A stretch of DNA of 26,277 bases from Gammaproteobacteria bacterium (lineage in GTDB: Bacteria > Pseudomonadota > Gammaproteobacteria > GRL18). The notes under the pieces were generated by a model. That model made no database searches. It was not told the DNA's origin and saw nothing but the letters and a program-made list of their open reading frames with translations. Within the stretch, counting starts at the first letter, position 1. Every line of letters starts with the position of its first letter. The stretch covers positions 1 to 26,277 of the forward strand of contig DAOVUK010000002.1 in the NCBI GenBank assembly GCA_030632625.1, read 5' to 3'. Shown here piece after piece: positions 1-7,125 of the stretch. Both the position numbers and the translations under genes were made by a program.

Positions 1-959
1 ATCAGCAGGGCAATAGACAGCGGCCAGTAAAAAAGTGCTTTACTGGGGCGATAGGTCAGATTATCAGATTCTACTGGTTCCAGTTGATCCAGAGTCTGAT
101 AAATTTGCAGCAATTCTTCTGTGTCACGAGCACGAAAATATTGACCGCCAGTACTTTGTGCTACCTGTTTTAATGTTTTTTCATCCAGATCACGAGAAGG
201 GTTGACGCGTTGACGGCCAAAAAATGAGCGTACAATCATTTCATCGGCCCCAAAGCCGATGGCATAGATTTTTATGCCGATCTGTTTGGCCAGTTTTGCT
301 GCTGTGACGGGATCAATTCCGGTATTATTAGATCCATCGGTTAATAAGATCAGCACCCGTGAGTCACTTTGATCAGCAGGTAAGTCTTTAAGTCGTTTCA
401 CTGCCAGACCAATGGCATCACCAATAGCAGTCGCTTTTGAGCCGGCCATACCAATAAAGGATTCATCAAGCATTTTTTCAATGGTTTGCCGATCGAATGT
501 AAGCGGTGTTTGCAGATAAGCATTATCGGCAAATAAAATCAGTCCCATGCGATCACCTTCACGCAGACGGATAAAGGGCTGCAGCACTGATTTGACGGCT
601 GTGAGCCGGTTGACTGCATCCTGAGCAAAGAACATATCAGCGGTTTCCATACTGCCGGAAATATCAACAGCCAGCATCAGATCACGGCCGCTGACTGGGA
701 TTTCAATGGCCTCGCCGGACCATCTGGGTTGAGCACTGGCTGTGATTAAAAAAATCCAGGCTAAGAATGCCAGGATAAGCAGTGGTGAAACAGAGTGCAG
801 ATTTTGCGTCGATGAACGCCTGGTCAGATCATGCAGCTGTTCATAGAAAGGTACCCGAAGTGCTTGTTTTTGATTAATATCAACAGGTTTGCTCAGACCA
901 TAAATAATGACAGGCAGGGGCAGCAGTAAAAACATCCAGGGCCAGTCAAAACTATACAT
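1..959 (-). CDS. VWA-domain membrane protein, BatA/BatB type (C-terminus cut by window edge)
   Basis: This gene runs off the left edge; 319 codons are visible. Reading the minus strand from the ATG at 957-959 gives a hydrophobic segment at about residues 8-22, a second at about 58-74, then a von Willebrand factor A domain. Its metal-binding MIDAS motif DISGS lies at residues 99-103, followed by VKSVLQPFIRLREGDRMGL and later LLTDGSNNTG. The visible end, FYWPLSIALL, looks like the start of the C-terminal membrane helix typical of this family. Known members sit in the inner membrane with the VWA domain outside and occur in operons with MoxR ATPases (Bat, aerotolerance-type). The start overlaps the end of the upstream DUF4381 gene by 8 bases, so the two are probably translationally coupled. 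The exact function of these proteins is not settled. Family call is confident; BatA versus BatB is not decided. Confidence 0.88.
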   Translation of the reverse strand, partial: MYSFDWPWMFLLLPLPVIIYGLSKPVDINQKQALRVPFYEQLHDLTRRSSTQNLHSVSPLLILAFLAWIFLITASAQPRWSGEAIEIPVSGRDLMLAVDISGSMETADMFFAQDAVNRLTAVKSVLQPFIRLREGDRMGLILFADNAYLQTPLTFDRQTIEKMLDESFIGMAGSKATAIGDAIGLAVKRLKDLPADQSDSRVLILLTDGSNNTGIDPVTAAKLAKQIGIKIYAIGFGADEMIVRSFFGRQRVNPSRDLDEKTLKQVAQSTGGQYFRARDTEELLQIYQTLDQLEPVESDNLTYRPSKALFYWPLSIALL

Positions 960-1644
960 GCTTTTTCTCCACTAACAACTTTTTTTCAGCTAATGGCTTC
1001 TGTGCAGGTGATTTGGCTGTAAAGCATTTAAAACTATTTTTTATTAATATTTCTGATGCGCTAAATAATTCTGTTAATAGTTGTGTGTCAATGGGGTTCC
1101 GGGATGATTGATACGGTACCTGAGTTAATAATGTTGAAAAATGTTGAGAAAAAGGTGTACTTTCAGAGTCTGCTTTTGAGCCCTGTTCATTCATTTTATC
1201 CAGCAGCGTCAGCCATTGTTCATCAGTGAGTGATGCGACATTGTCTCTCTGATTGAGAGACAGTGCATAACGGCGTAAAAAGATGGATAATTTTTTCACT
1301 GTCTTATGAGCTGTTTGTTCTATTGTTTGAGCCGCATTTTTTGCAGCAAGCTGAGATTCATAATTTTCCCTGATAGCCTGTAATTCTTTCATGGCCTGAG
1401 ATTTCAATTCTTTTCCTGTGGGTGCAGGAATTGCCGGTTTTCTTTTTATCAGATAAATCAGCAGTAGCAGAAAAATAATAATGCTGCCCAGCAGCAGCCA
1501 CCAGCCCGGCGCAACAGGCCAGAACGTAATGGCATCCGGTAAATGAATATCAGCCAGTTTAGCCGGATCAAATTGTGTTGACTGCGCCGGAATCTGGTCA
1601 GGCATTTGAGTCGTGGTTGCTGATGTATGGGCAGGTGCAGGCAT
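952..1644 (-). CDS. DUF4381 single-pass membrane protein of the MoxR/VWA operon
   Basis: A 230-residue protein with a short Pro/Thr/Gln-rich N-terminus, the family-like stretch LADIHLPDAITFWPVAPGWW (residues 30-49), and one hydrophobic segment at about 48-66 followed by a basic KRK stop. A soluble, mostly helical region fills the rest. I recognise this as the DUF4381 family, which regularly sits between a DUF58 protein and VWA proteins in MoxR operons. No enzymatic motif is visible. It starts 2 bases after the DUF58 stop codon and overlaps the downstream VWA gene by 8 bases, so all three are almost certainly co-translated. Its likely role is as a membrane partner of the VWA proteins, inferred from context only. 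Confidence 0.85.
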   Translation of the reverse strand: MPAPAHTSATTTQMPDQIPAQSTQFDPAKLADIHLPDAITFWPVAPGWWLLLGSIIIFLLLLIYLIKRKPAIPAPTGKELKSQAMKELQAIRENYESQLAAKNAAQTIEQTAHKTVKKLSIFLRRYALSLNQRDNVASLTDEQWLTLLDKMNEQGSKADSESTPFSQHFSTLLTQVPYQSSRNPIDTQLLTELFSASEILIKNSFKCFTAKSPAQKPLAEKKLLVEKKHV

Positions 1645-1646
1645 AA

Positions 1647-2672
1647 TTAGTGTCGGCTCCTGGCAATTCTGCGCACACTGTGGTCTTTACCCAATGCGGC
1701 CAGAAATTGATCAGCAACATTCTCATGTGTGGCCAGATTGATCAAATGAATACGGTGTCTCAAACAGAACTGTTCAATATCCTCAGTCTTTTTCTGAAAC
1801 AGTTGATGAAATGATTTTCTTAATGAACTGTCACGAGTATCAATTGACTGCTGCTGCAGACCATTGCTGATGCCATATTGTCCAGGAGGAGGGAGTTGAG
1901 TTTCCAGAGTGTCAAAAATATGCGTCAGAAGCAAATCATTATGCCGGGCAATGTAGCGAATGTGTTGCAAACGTGCTGCATTCATCCGGTTAAAATCACT
2001 GGCAAGCAAAACAATACTGCCAGGATTAATGACTTTTTGAATACGGGCAAATAATAGTTCAGTATTCAGCGGTTTTGCTACCGGCTCAGGGATTAAATCG
2101 GCGTCTATCTCTGATGCTGGCTGGTCATGACTTTTATTATGGAAGTCGGATAATATTTTAAGAAATCGCAGCACCCCCCGATATCCCCCTTTAGGACGCA
2201 TTTCCATATGACTGGTTTCGTTAAAGACTAAACCGCCAATACGATTATTATTATCAGCCCCTGCCCAGGCAAATAGAGCGGCAGCTTTGGCGGCGGTCAC
2301 AGATTTCAGACAATGACGGCTGCCGAAATACATACTATTGCTGAGATCGACAATAATAAAAACAGGGCGTTCGCGTTCCTCATGAAAGACTTTAGTATGG
2401 ACTTTGTCTGTCCTGGCGGTAACATTCCAGTCAATATTACGAATATCATCGCCAGGCTGATAGGGGCGCACTTCGTCAAAATTAAGGCCGCGTCCTTTAA
2501 AGGGTGAGTTGTAATTTCCAGACAGTGAAGAAAAAGCTTTACGTTGTGAGCCCAGAGAAAGGTGTGATGATTGATAACGTAATTGTATCAACCCCTGCAG
2601 ATCAACCTCAGTGGCACGAGAGTGTATAAGGGTATCAGTTGTGTCTGATTTTTTGTTTTTCCAGATACTCAT
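1647..2672 (-). CDS. DUF58 protein with a VWA-like fold
   Basis: A 341-residue soluble protein with no signal peptide or membrane segment. The DUF58 core is clear: GRGLNFDEVRPYQPGDDIRNIDWN near residues 61-84, then RPVFIIVDLSNSMYFG around residues 103-118, where DLSNS matches a MIDAS metal site. DUF58 proteins are encoded next to MoxR AAA+ ATPases and are thought to be their partners or clients in maturing membrane or metal-dependent complexes. Here the gene lies 39 bases after moxR and 2 bases before the DUF4381 gene. The ATG at 2670-2672 gives the expected N-terminus. Family assignment is secure; the cellular role is not established by sequence. Confidence 0.9.
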   Translation of the reverse strand: MSIWKNKKSDTTDTLIHSRATEVDLQGLIQLRYQSSHLSLGSQRKAFSSLSGNYNSPFKGRGLNFDEVRPYQPGDDIRNIDWNVTARTDKVHTKVFHEERERPVFIIVDLSNSMYFGSRHCLKSVTAAKAAALFAWAGADNNNRIGGLVFNETSHMEMRPKGGYRGVLRFLKILSDFHNKSHDQPASEIDADLIPEPVAKPLNTELLFARIQKVINPGSIVLLASDFNRMNAARLQHIRYIARHNDLLLTHIFDTLETQLPPPGQYGISNGLQQQSIDTRDSSLRKSFHQLFQKKTEDIEQFCLRHRIHLINLATHENVADQFLAALGKDHSVRRIARSRH

Positions 2673-2711
2673 TGGTCTGTTTTCATCTAAAATTAGGCGT
2701 TAGAAATGAGC

Positions 2712-3698
2712 TTATGGTACGGCAATATAGCTGAGCAATTTGTTGATATAATAATCAGTATCAATGCCATTTGCTTCAGCTTCAAATGACAGTAATAAAC
2801 GATGGCGAAAGATGTCTGCTACCACCGCCTGAATATCAGAGGGAGCAACATAGTCTTTACCAGCCAGCCAGGCGTGGGCACGGGCACAGCGATCCAGAGC
2901 AATAGTGCCCCTGGGACTGACCCCGTAGTTTATCCATTTAAGCAGATCCTGATCGTAAGGTGATGGATCGCGTGTCGCCTGAATAATTGTTAATAAGTAT
3001 TCTTCAACTTCACTGCTCATATGAATATTAAGAATTTCATGGCGGGCAGCAAACAAAACCTGTTGTGAAATGACCGGCTGCCGGCTTTCAGTGACAGCAC
3101 TTTCAGTTGTTTTCAGAAGGTCTTCCTGAGCTTCATTTCGGTTGAGTTCTAAAATGGCTTTCTCTGCATCCTGACTGGGGTAACCAATACTGATGTGCAT
3201 AAGAAAACGATCCAGTTGTGCCTCCGGCAGAGGGTATGTACCTTCCTGTTCTATTGGATTCTGGGTTGCCATAACCATAAAGAGTTTTGGCAATTGATAG
3301 GTTTCCCGGCCAACGGTAATTTGTTTTTCAGCCATTGCTTCTAAAAGTGCGGACTGGACTTTTGCCGGAGCACGATTAATTTCATCCGCCAGCAGCAGAT
3401 TATGGAACAGCGGGCCTTTCTGGAAGTGAAAGGAACCATCCTGTGGTCTGTATATTTCTGTGCCGGTTAAATCAGCTGGTAATAAGTCCGGCGTAAACTG
3501 AACTCGATGGAAATCTGCTTCAATCAGATCGCCCAGCTCTTTAATTGCTCTGGTTTTTGCCAGACCGGGCGCACCTTCTACCAGCAGATGACCATCAGCC
3601 AGAAGGGCAATGAATAATTTATTAACCAGTGCTTCCTGACCGATAATTTTTCTGCTTAAACAGTTTTTTGCGTGTGTAATTTGTTGATATAGGCTCAT
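2712..3698 (-). CDS. MoxR-family AAA+ ATPase
   Basis: A 328-residue MoxR ATPase of normal length. Walker A is GAPGLAKT at residues 42-49. Walker B and the conserved MoxR extension read LLLADEINRAPAKVQSALLEA. The sensor region is VMATQNPIEQEGTYPLPEAQLDRF. The C-terminal lid contains GVSPRGTIALDRCARAHAWL, also typical. MoxR proteins use ATP hydrolysis to remodel or activate partner complexes, usually with VWA-domain proteins, and the three genes downstream (DUF58, DUF4381, VWA) are exactly those partners. It is the first gene of the operon. The 142 bases upstream hold no obvious Shine-Dalgarno sequence next to the ATG, and only an odd 13-base palindrome (3784-3796) stands out as a possible operator. 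Confidence 0.93.
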   Translation of the reverse strand: MSLYQQITHAKNCLSRKIIGQEALVNKLFIALLADGHLLVEGAPGLAKTRAIKELGDLIEADFHRVQFTPDLLPADLTGTEIYRPQDGSFHFQKGPLFHNLLLADEINRAPAKVQSALLEAMAEKQITVGRETYQLPKLFMVMATQNPIEQEGTYPLPEAQLDRFLMHISIGYPSQDAEKAILELNRNEAQEDLLKTTESAVTESRQPVISQQVLFAARHEILNIHMSSEVEEYLLTIIQATRDPSPYDQDLLKWINYGVSPRGTIALDRCARAHAWLAGKDYVAPSDIQAVVADIFRHRLLLSFEAEANGIDTDYYINKLLSYIAVP

Positions 3699-3840
3699 GA
3701 TTTATTAAGTAATTCTTTTTATGTATTATTTAGTTGTTTATAGACCCAAATGAACGCTAAAAGTTCAGTAAACATTCTGATTCATTCAGACTGAATAAAT
3801 TTCTTATTATGGTAATATCTACTTCCTGATATAACTATCA

Positions 3841-4470
3841 TTAAGTCACTAATTGTTTAGCTATATTGACCATCTGTTTGCGCTTTAACAGAAGTTGCCA
3901 ACGACTTCCCCCCAATTGCTGCCAGAGTACGGCGGCACGAATGCTGCTGAGCAGCAGGGTGCGTATTTTGCTGGCATTGTCAGAATTATTTAAAATTTCA
4001 GGTTCGCCTGATACCATAATGCGAGGATTCAACTGACTGATAGTATCTGAATAAAGCCCACCCAGACTGGCATAAATGTTTTCGTGATCGAGTCCAAAGT
4101 GGTCAACCTGATTGCGGGCTTTTTCAATACCATCACTTAATTTTTTCAACATGGCCTGATTTTTGAGTAATTTATTGGCCAAAAAAAGGACGCTTATGGA
4201 ATAACGGGTGAGCTCCATGTCACGATTTTTATCTGAATTTCCCAGTTGCTGCTGGATAAGGTTCAGTCCATCACGAATGCCTGGAATACCCTGGAATACC
4301 TGTAAGCTGTTCTCCGGACTGGTATTCAAAATAGCTTTGACTGCAATATCCAGGGTGTAAGAATCGATCTTACCGGTGCTGGCCAGTCGTTGTACCTGCT
4401 GACAATTCTGGAAAATTCCAGCGAGTGCAATAGTGCGCTCCTGCATGGGTGTTAAATGTTCTATGGTCAA
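3841..4470 (-). CDS. hflD: HflD-family protein
   Basis: A 209-residue protein matching HflD in length and in blocks such as TIALAGIFQNCQQVQRLA near the N-terminus, MELTRYSISVLFLANKLL in the middle, and RIMVSGEPEIL followed by IRAAVLWQQLGGSRWQLL near the end. E. coli HflD is a peripheral membrane protein that negatively regulates lambda lysogenisation by binding CII; its ordinary cellular role is poorly known. It follows mnmA by 19 bases, the same adjacency as in E. coli. The longest reading frame begins with TTG at 4468-4470. An ATG at 4444-4446 gives MQERTIALAGIF, which aligns more closely with the usual family N-terminus, and neither has a strong ribosome binding site. The start is therefore uncertain by 8 residues, the function call is not. 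Confidence 0.92.
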   Translation of the reverse strand: MTIEHLTPMQERTIALAGIFQNCQQVQRLASTGKIDSYTLDIAVKAILNTSPENSLQVFQGIPGIRDGLNLIQQQLGNSDKNRDMELTRYSISVLFLANKLLKNQAMLKKLSDGIEKARNQVDHFGLDHENIYASLGGLYSDTISQLNPRIMVSGEPEILNNSDNASKIRTLLLSSIRAAVLWQQLGGSRWQLLLKRKQMVNIAKQLVT

Positions 4471-4489
4471 GCTGGTGTTTCTCTATTCA

Positions 4490-5653
4490 CTAGTTGATGA
4501 CTCCACCCCCAAGGCAGACCTCGCCCTGATAAAAGACAACGGATTGTCCGGGGGTGACTGCAAATTGGGGTGAGTCGAATTCTACCATACAATTGGATGG
4601 CTTTTCAGTGTCATGGGTGCTTGTTTCAATAGTTGTTTTAATCGTTGTTTCGATTGCGCTAATGGTACAGGCCTGATCGGGCTGACGATAACGGGTTTTT
4701 GCCATACACTGAAATGGGAGTGTCGGTGCCTTTCCGCTGACCCAGTGCAGTTTAGATGCTGTCAGATTTTTACTGTAAAGCAGAGGGTGATCCTTGCCCT
4801 GAACCACAATCAACTGGTTTTTTTGCAAGTCTTTTTGTGCAGTAAACCAGGGCAGCCCGGCGTTTATCTTCGCTGTATCACTGTCAGACTTGCGGCCGCC
4901 AATACCAAGACCTTTTCGCTGACCCAGAGTATGGTACATGAGTCCCTGATGTCGACCCACGACCTCACCGTCTGGGGTCACCATATCGCCAGGTTTCGCC
5001 GGTAGATACTGGCTGAGAAATTTTGCGAAGTCACGCTCACCAATAAAACAGATACCGGTAGAATCTTTTTTATCCCAGGTAGCCAGGTGGAATTTTTCAG
5101 CCAGATGGCGTACTTCGGACTTTTCTAATTCACCCACAGGAAATAAAGTTTTGGACAGGGGATATTGTCCCAGGGTATAAAGAAAATAGCTCTGATCTTT
5201 ATTGTTGTCTTTACCTTTGAGTAGAAAAAACTGACCATCTTGTTCTTTAACCCGGGCATAATGTCCGGTAGCAATTTTCTGCGCACCCTGTGCCAGAGCA
5301 TAGTCCAGAAAGACTTTAAATTTGATTTCTTTATTACAAAGAATATCAGGGTTTGGAGTACGGCCAGCTTTGTATTCTGATAAAAAATAAGAAAAAACAT
5401 TATCCCAGTATTCAGGTGCAAAGTTGACGCCATGAAATGGAATATCAAGTTCAGCGGCAATACTTTGGGCATCGGCAAAATCTTCTTCTGCCGGACAATA
5501 GCCCTCGTCGTCATCCTCATTCCAGTTTTTCATAAATATTGCTGCAACATCCAGCCCCTGTTGTTTTAACAGCAAGGCCGTGACTGAAGAATCAACACCA
5601 CCGGAGAGGCCGACGATGATAGAAGATTGAGGGTGATTTGTTTGTTTGCTCAT
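4490..5653 (-). CDS. mnmA: tRNA-specific 2-thiouridylase MnmA
   Basis: MnmA puts sulfur on U34 of tRNA-Lys, -Glu and -Gln using ATP and a persulfide relayed from IscS/Tus. The PP-loop GLSGGVDSS is at residues 15-23. The catalytic cysteines are C106 (in [11 protein letters not shown]) and C202 (in [12 protein letters not shown]). The C-terminal beta-barrel ends [21 protein letters not shown], all typical. I chose the ATG at 5651-5653 (387 residues) because it forms an ATGA overlap with the stop of the upstream gene; an in-frame ATG 8 codons earlier lacks that logic. An unusual Thr/Ile/Glu-rich insert ([12 protein letters not shown]) sits in the C-terminal domain just before [16 protein letters not shown]. 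It is encoded by three 12-base tandem units. The following gene is hflD, as in E. coli. Confidence 0.97.
   Translation of the reverse strand: MSKQTNHPQSSIIVGLSGGVDSSVTALLLKQQGLDVAAIFMKNWNEDDDEGYCPAEEDFADAQSIAAELDIPFHGVNFAPEYWDNVFSYFLSEYKAGRTPNPDILCNKEIKFKVFLDYALAQGAQKIATGHYARVKEQDGQFFLLKGKDNNKDQSYFLYTLGQYPLSKTLFPVGELEKSEVRHLAEKFHLATWDKKDSTGICFIGERDFAKFLSQYLPAKPGDMVTPDGEVVGRHQGLMYHTLGQRKGLGIGGRKSDSDTAKINAGLPWFTAQKDLQKNQLIVVQGKDHPLLYSKNLTASKLHWVSGKAPTLPFQCMAKTRYRQPDQACTISAIETTIKTTIETSTHDTEKPSNCMVEFDSPQFAVTPGQSVVFYQGEVCLGGGVIN
4619..4654 (-). repeat. Three 12-bp tandem units inside mnmA
   Basis: On the coding (minus) strand three successive 12-base units read ATCGAAACAACG, ATTAAAACAACT and ATTGAAACAAGC, encoding IETT, IKTT and IETS. 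They differ at only a few positions and stay in frame. They form an insertion in a surface part of the C-terminal domain that the MnmA sequences I know do not have. Confidence 0.8.
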
Positions 5654-6267
5654 TTGGGAGTCCAGCCGGAACGCCATTGTGATAATGGAATAATATGGGG
5701 ACGCTGGCCATTATCTTCAAACCAGGAATCAACGGCGAATTCAGCGCTGTTTTCAGAAAGAGAGTTCTCGCGCATTGCAGCCGAACTATGGGGCCAGCCA
5801 AAAATAAAAAAGCCCCGGGTGACATGATCCATAGGTTCATGCCATTTTAACAGTCCCTGTTTCTTTAAAATGAGCAAATAGGTCGTGGTATTGGTTGATT
5901 CATCGATACAGTCCAGTTGACCATAAGAACCCATGTGTGCAAATAATCCGGCCTTATCCTGAGATGTATCCGTTTTAACGCCAACAATCTGTTCAAATTC
6001 TGCGATTGCATTGGCTACCTGGAGCCGTTCGGCCTCAGCTGATACGGCTGCGGGCTGGAAATGTCTGCTGATTTGCTGCCACTCTGTTTGCGTCAAAGAT
6101 AATTGTTCAACTGTTTTACAGCCCTGTGCATGGCACATAGAAAAATGACTGATATCCGGTGTGGTAATAATGTCATCCCGGACAAAAATATCGGCTTTTA
6201 TACTGCCCGAAACAAGCAGCAGGCAGAGCAGAAACAGGGCAGGGCTAGTATTGTAATTTAAATTCAT
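5650..6267 (-). CDS. Secreted protein of unknown function, between rluE and mnmA
   Basis: A 205-residue protein with a clear signal peptide: hydrophobic core [15 protein letters not shown] and a probable cleavage after A25. The mature part begins DIFVRDD and contains C45 and C50 (MCHAQGC), C120 (GQLDCIDES), the stretch [33 protein letters not shown], and the C-terminal [26 protein letters not shown] recognise it as a conserved hypothetical type but know no function, and see no catalytic motif I can name. It is locked between two RNA-modification genes by ATGA overlaps on both sides (rluE stop/start at 6264-6267; mnmA at 5650-5653). In E. coli the corresponding place between rluE and mnmA is held by a Nudix gene, so this is a replacement. 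Export to the periplasm is strongly suggested, the role is unknown. Confidence 0.85.
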   Translation of the reverse strand: MNLNYNTSPALFLLCLLLVSGSIKADIFVRDDIITTPDISHFSMCHAQGCKTVEQLSLTQTEWQQISRHFQPAAVSAEAERLQVANAIAEFEQIVGVKTDTSQDKAGLFAHMGSYGQLDCIDESTNTTTYLLILKKQGLLKWHEPMDHVTRGFFIFGWPHSSAAMRENSLSENSAEFAVDSWFEDNGQRPHIIPLSQWRSGWTPK

Positions 6268-6818
6268 ACATTCAAAACGCAGTGTTCACCAGGTTGAAGA
6301 TTGTTTAAATGCCACTGGCCGATACGATGCCGGATTAAACGCAGCGTTGGAAAACCAACTGCGGCAGTCATGCGCCTGACCTGACGATTTTTTCCCTCAG
6401 AAATAGTCAATTCTATCCACGACGTAGGAATATCTTGTCGAAACCGTACCGGCGGTGTTCTGGCCCAGATTTCAGGTTCAGATATTTTTCTGGCTTTGGC
6501 CGGGCGGGTCAGCCCGTCTTTGAGCTGCACCCCTTTTCTTAATTGCTTAATTGCCTGATCATCAATTGCACCGTCTAGTTGTACCCAATAGGACTTTTCT
6601 TTGCTATGCTTGGGATGAGCAATCTGATGCTGCAGTGAGCCGGAATCGGTCAATAATAATAAGCCCTCACTGTCACGATCCAGACGCCCGGCTGGATAAA
6701 CTTTATCAATGGCTAAATAATGGGACAAGTTTTCTCTGTCTGATGTCTGTTGTTTATCAGAATCAGTAAACTGACATAATACATTATAGGGTTTGTTAAA
6801 AAGAACCAGTTTGGACAT
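6264..6818 (-). CDS. rluE: 23S rRNA pseudouridine synthase, RluE type
   Basis: A small RsuA/RluE-family pseudouridine synthase, 184 residues from the ATG at 6816-6818. It lacks the N-terminal S4 domain, as RluE does, and opens directly with LVLFNKPYNVLCQFTD. The catalytic motif GRLDRDSEGLLLLTDSG (residues 44-60) carries the nucleophile D47. KSYWVQLDG, EGKNRQVRRMTAAVGFPTLRLIR and the C-terminal GQW-L-L-PGE complete the family pattern. In E. coli RluE makes pseudouridine 2457 in 23S rRNA. A TTG three codons upstream could also serve as the start, but ATG fits the family N-terminus better. It is the first gene of a coupled operon with the secreted protein, mnmA and hflD; the stop overlaps the next start as ATGA. 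Confidence 0.93.
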   Translation of the reverse strand: MSKLVLFNKPYNVLCQFTDSDKQQTSDRENLSHYLAIDKVYPAGRLDRDSEGLLLLTDSGSLQHQIAHPKHSKEKSYWVQLDGAIDDQAIKQLRKGVQLKDGLTRPAKARKISEPEIWARTPPVRFRQDIPTSWIELTISEGKNRQVRRMTAAVGFPTLRLIRHRIGQWHLNNLQPGEHCVLNV

Positions 6819-7125
6819 ATCTCTCAAAATATCATTTATTGTATTGCTAAAAAAGAAATGCAGTATATCATTTATTTAAGTCATTCATTTAACTGGTTCA
6901 TCACATTATTGCGTACTTTTTATCGGGTTCACCAGATAGGTTCAAATGGTAGAGACGTTGCATGCAACGTCTCTACGCTCTACGTATTCTTCCATATAGC
7001 TTTCATGTGCGTTTTGTTGGTAATTGAAAAATACGCATTTTTGTGAAGAACCATTTAACTTACTCTATTTAACAAGAGCGGTTCTTAAAAAATCCTCTTA
7101 TTTAAAGATAATTTATAATTAAAAA
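6819..7125. other. Divergent intergenic region between rluE and the GspE-type gene
   Basis: About 307 bases without a credible gene. It must hold the promoters of the rluE operon (leftward) and of the ATPase gene (rightward), but I see no convincing -35/-10 pair. It contains a perfect 28-base palindrome (6949-6976). Near the ATPase start there is an imperfect nested inverted repeat, AAGAACC at 7046-7052 and GGTTCTT at 7080-7086, with CTCT/AGAG inside. A 62-codon reading frame on plus (6858-7046) runs through the palindrome and has no coding features; I regard it as chance. Confidence 0.6.
6949..6976. repeat. Perfect 28-bp palindrome, REP-like unit (copy 1)
   Basis: The half arm GTAGAGACGTTGCA is followed at once by its exact reverse complement, giving a 28-base perfect palindrome. 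Two further, slightly shorter or degenerate copies lie between clpA and infA (16568-16591 and 16601-16625). Three intergenic copies of one palindrome in 26 kb mark it as a dispersed repeat family. Palindromic intergenic units of this kind are known as REP elements and are often spread by RAYT-type (TnpA_REP) proteins, none of which is in this window. Confidence 0.9.

Noticed and set aside
1..3698. MoxR plus VWA genes considered as a defence system of the ternary ATPase-VWA kind
   Set aside because: The set MoxR, DUF58, DUF4381, VWA is the ordinary Bat-type chromosomal operon, with no effector or protease component.
5654..5677. An mnmA start 8 codons upstream (MAFRLDSQ)
   Set aside because: The ATG at 5651-5653 forms an ATGA overlap with the upstream gene and gives the usual N-terminus; the longer frame lies inside the neighbour's coding region.
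6858..7046. A 62-codon plus-strand frame between rluE and the GspE-type gene
   Set aside because: It reads through the 28-base palindrome, has no ribosome binding site, and its hydrophobic translation looks like chance in AT-rich DNA.
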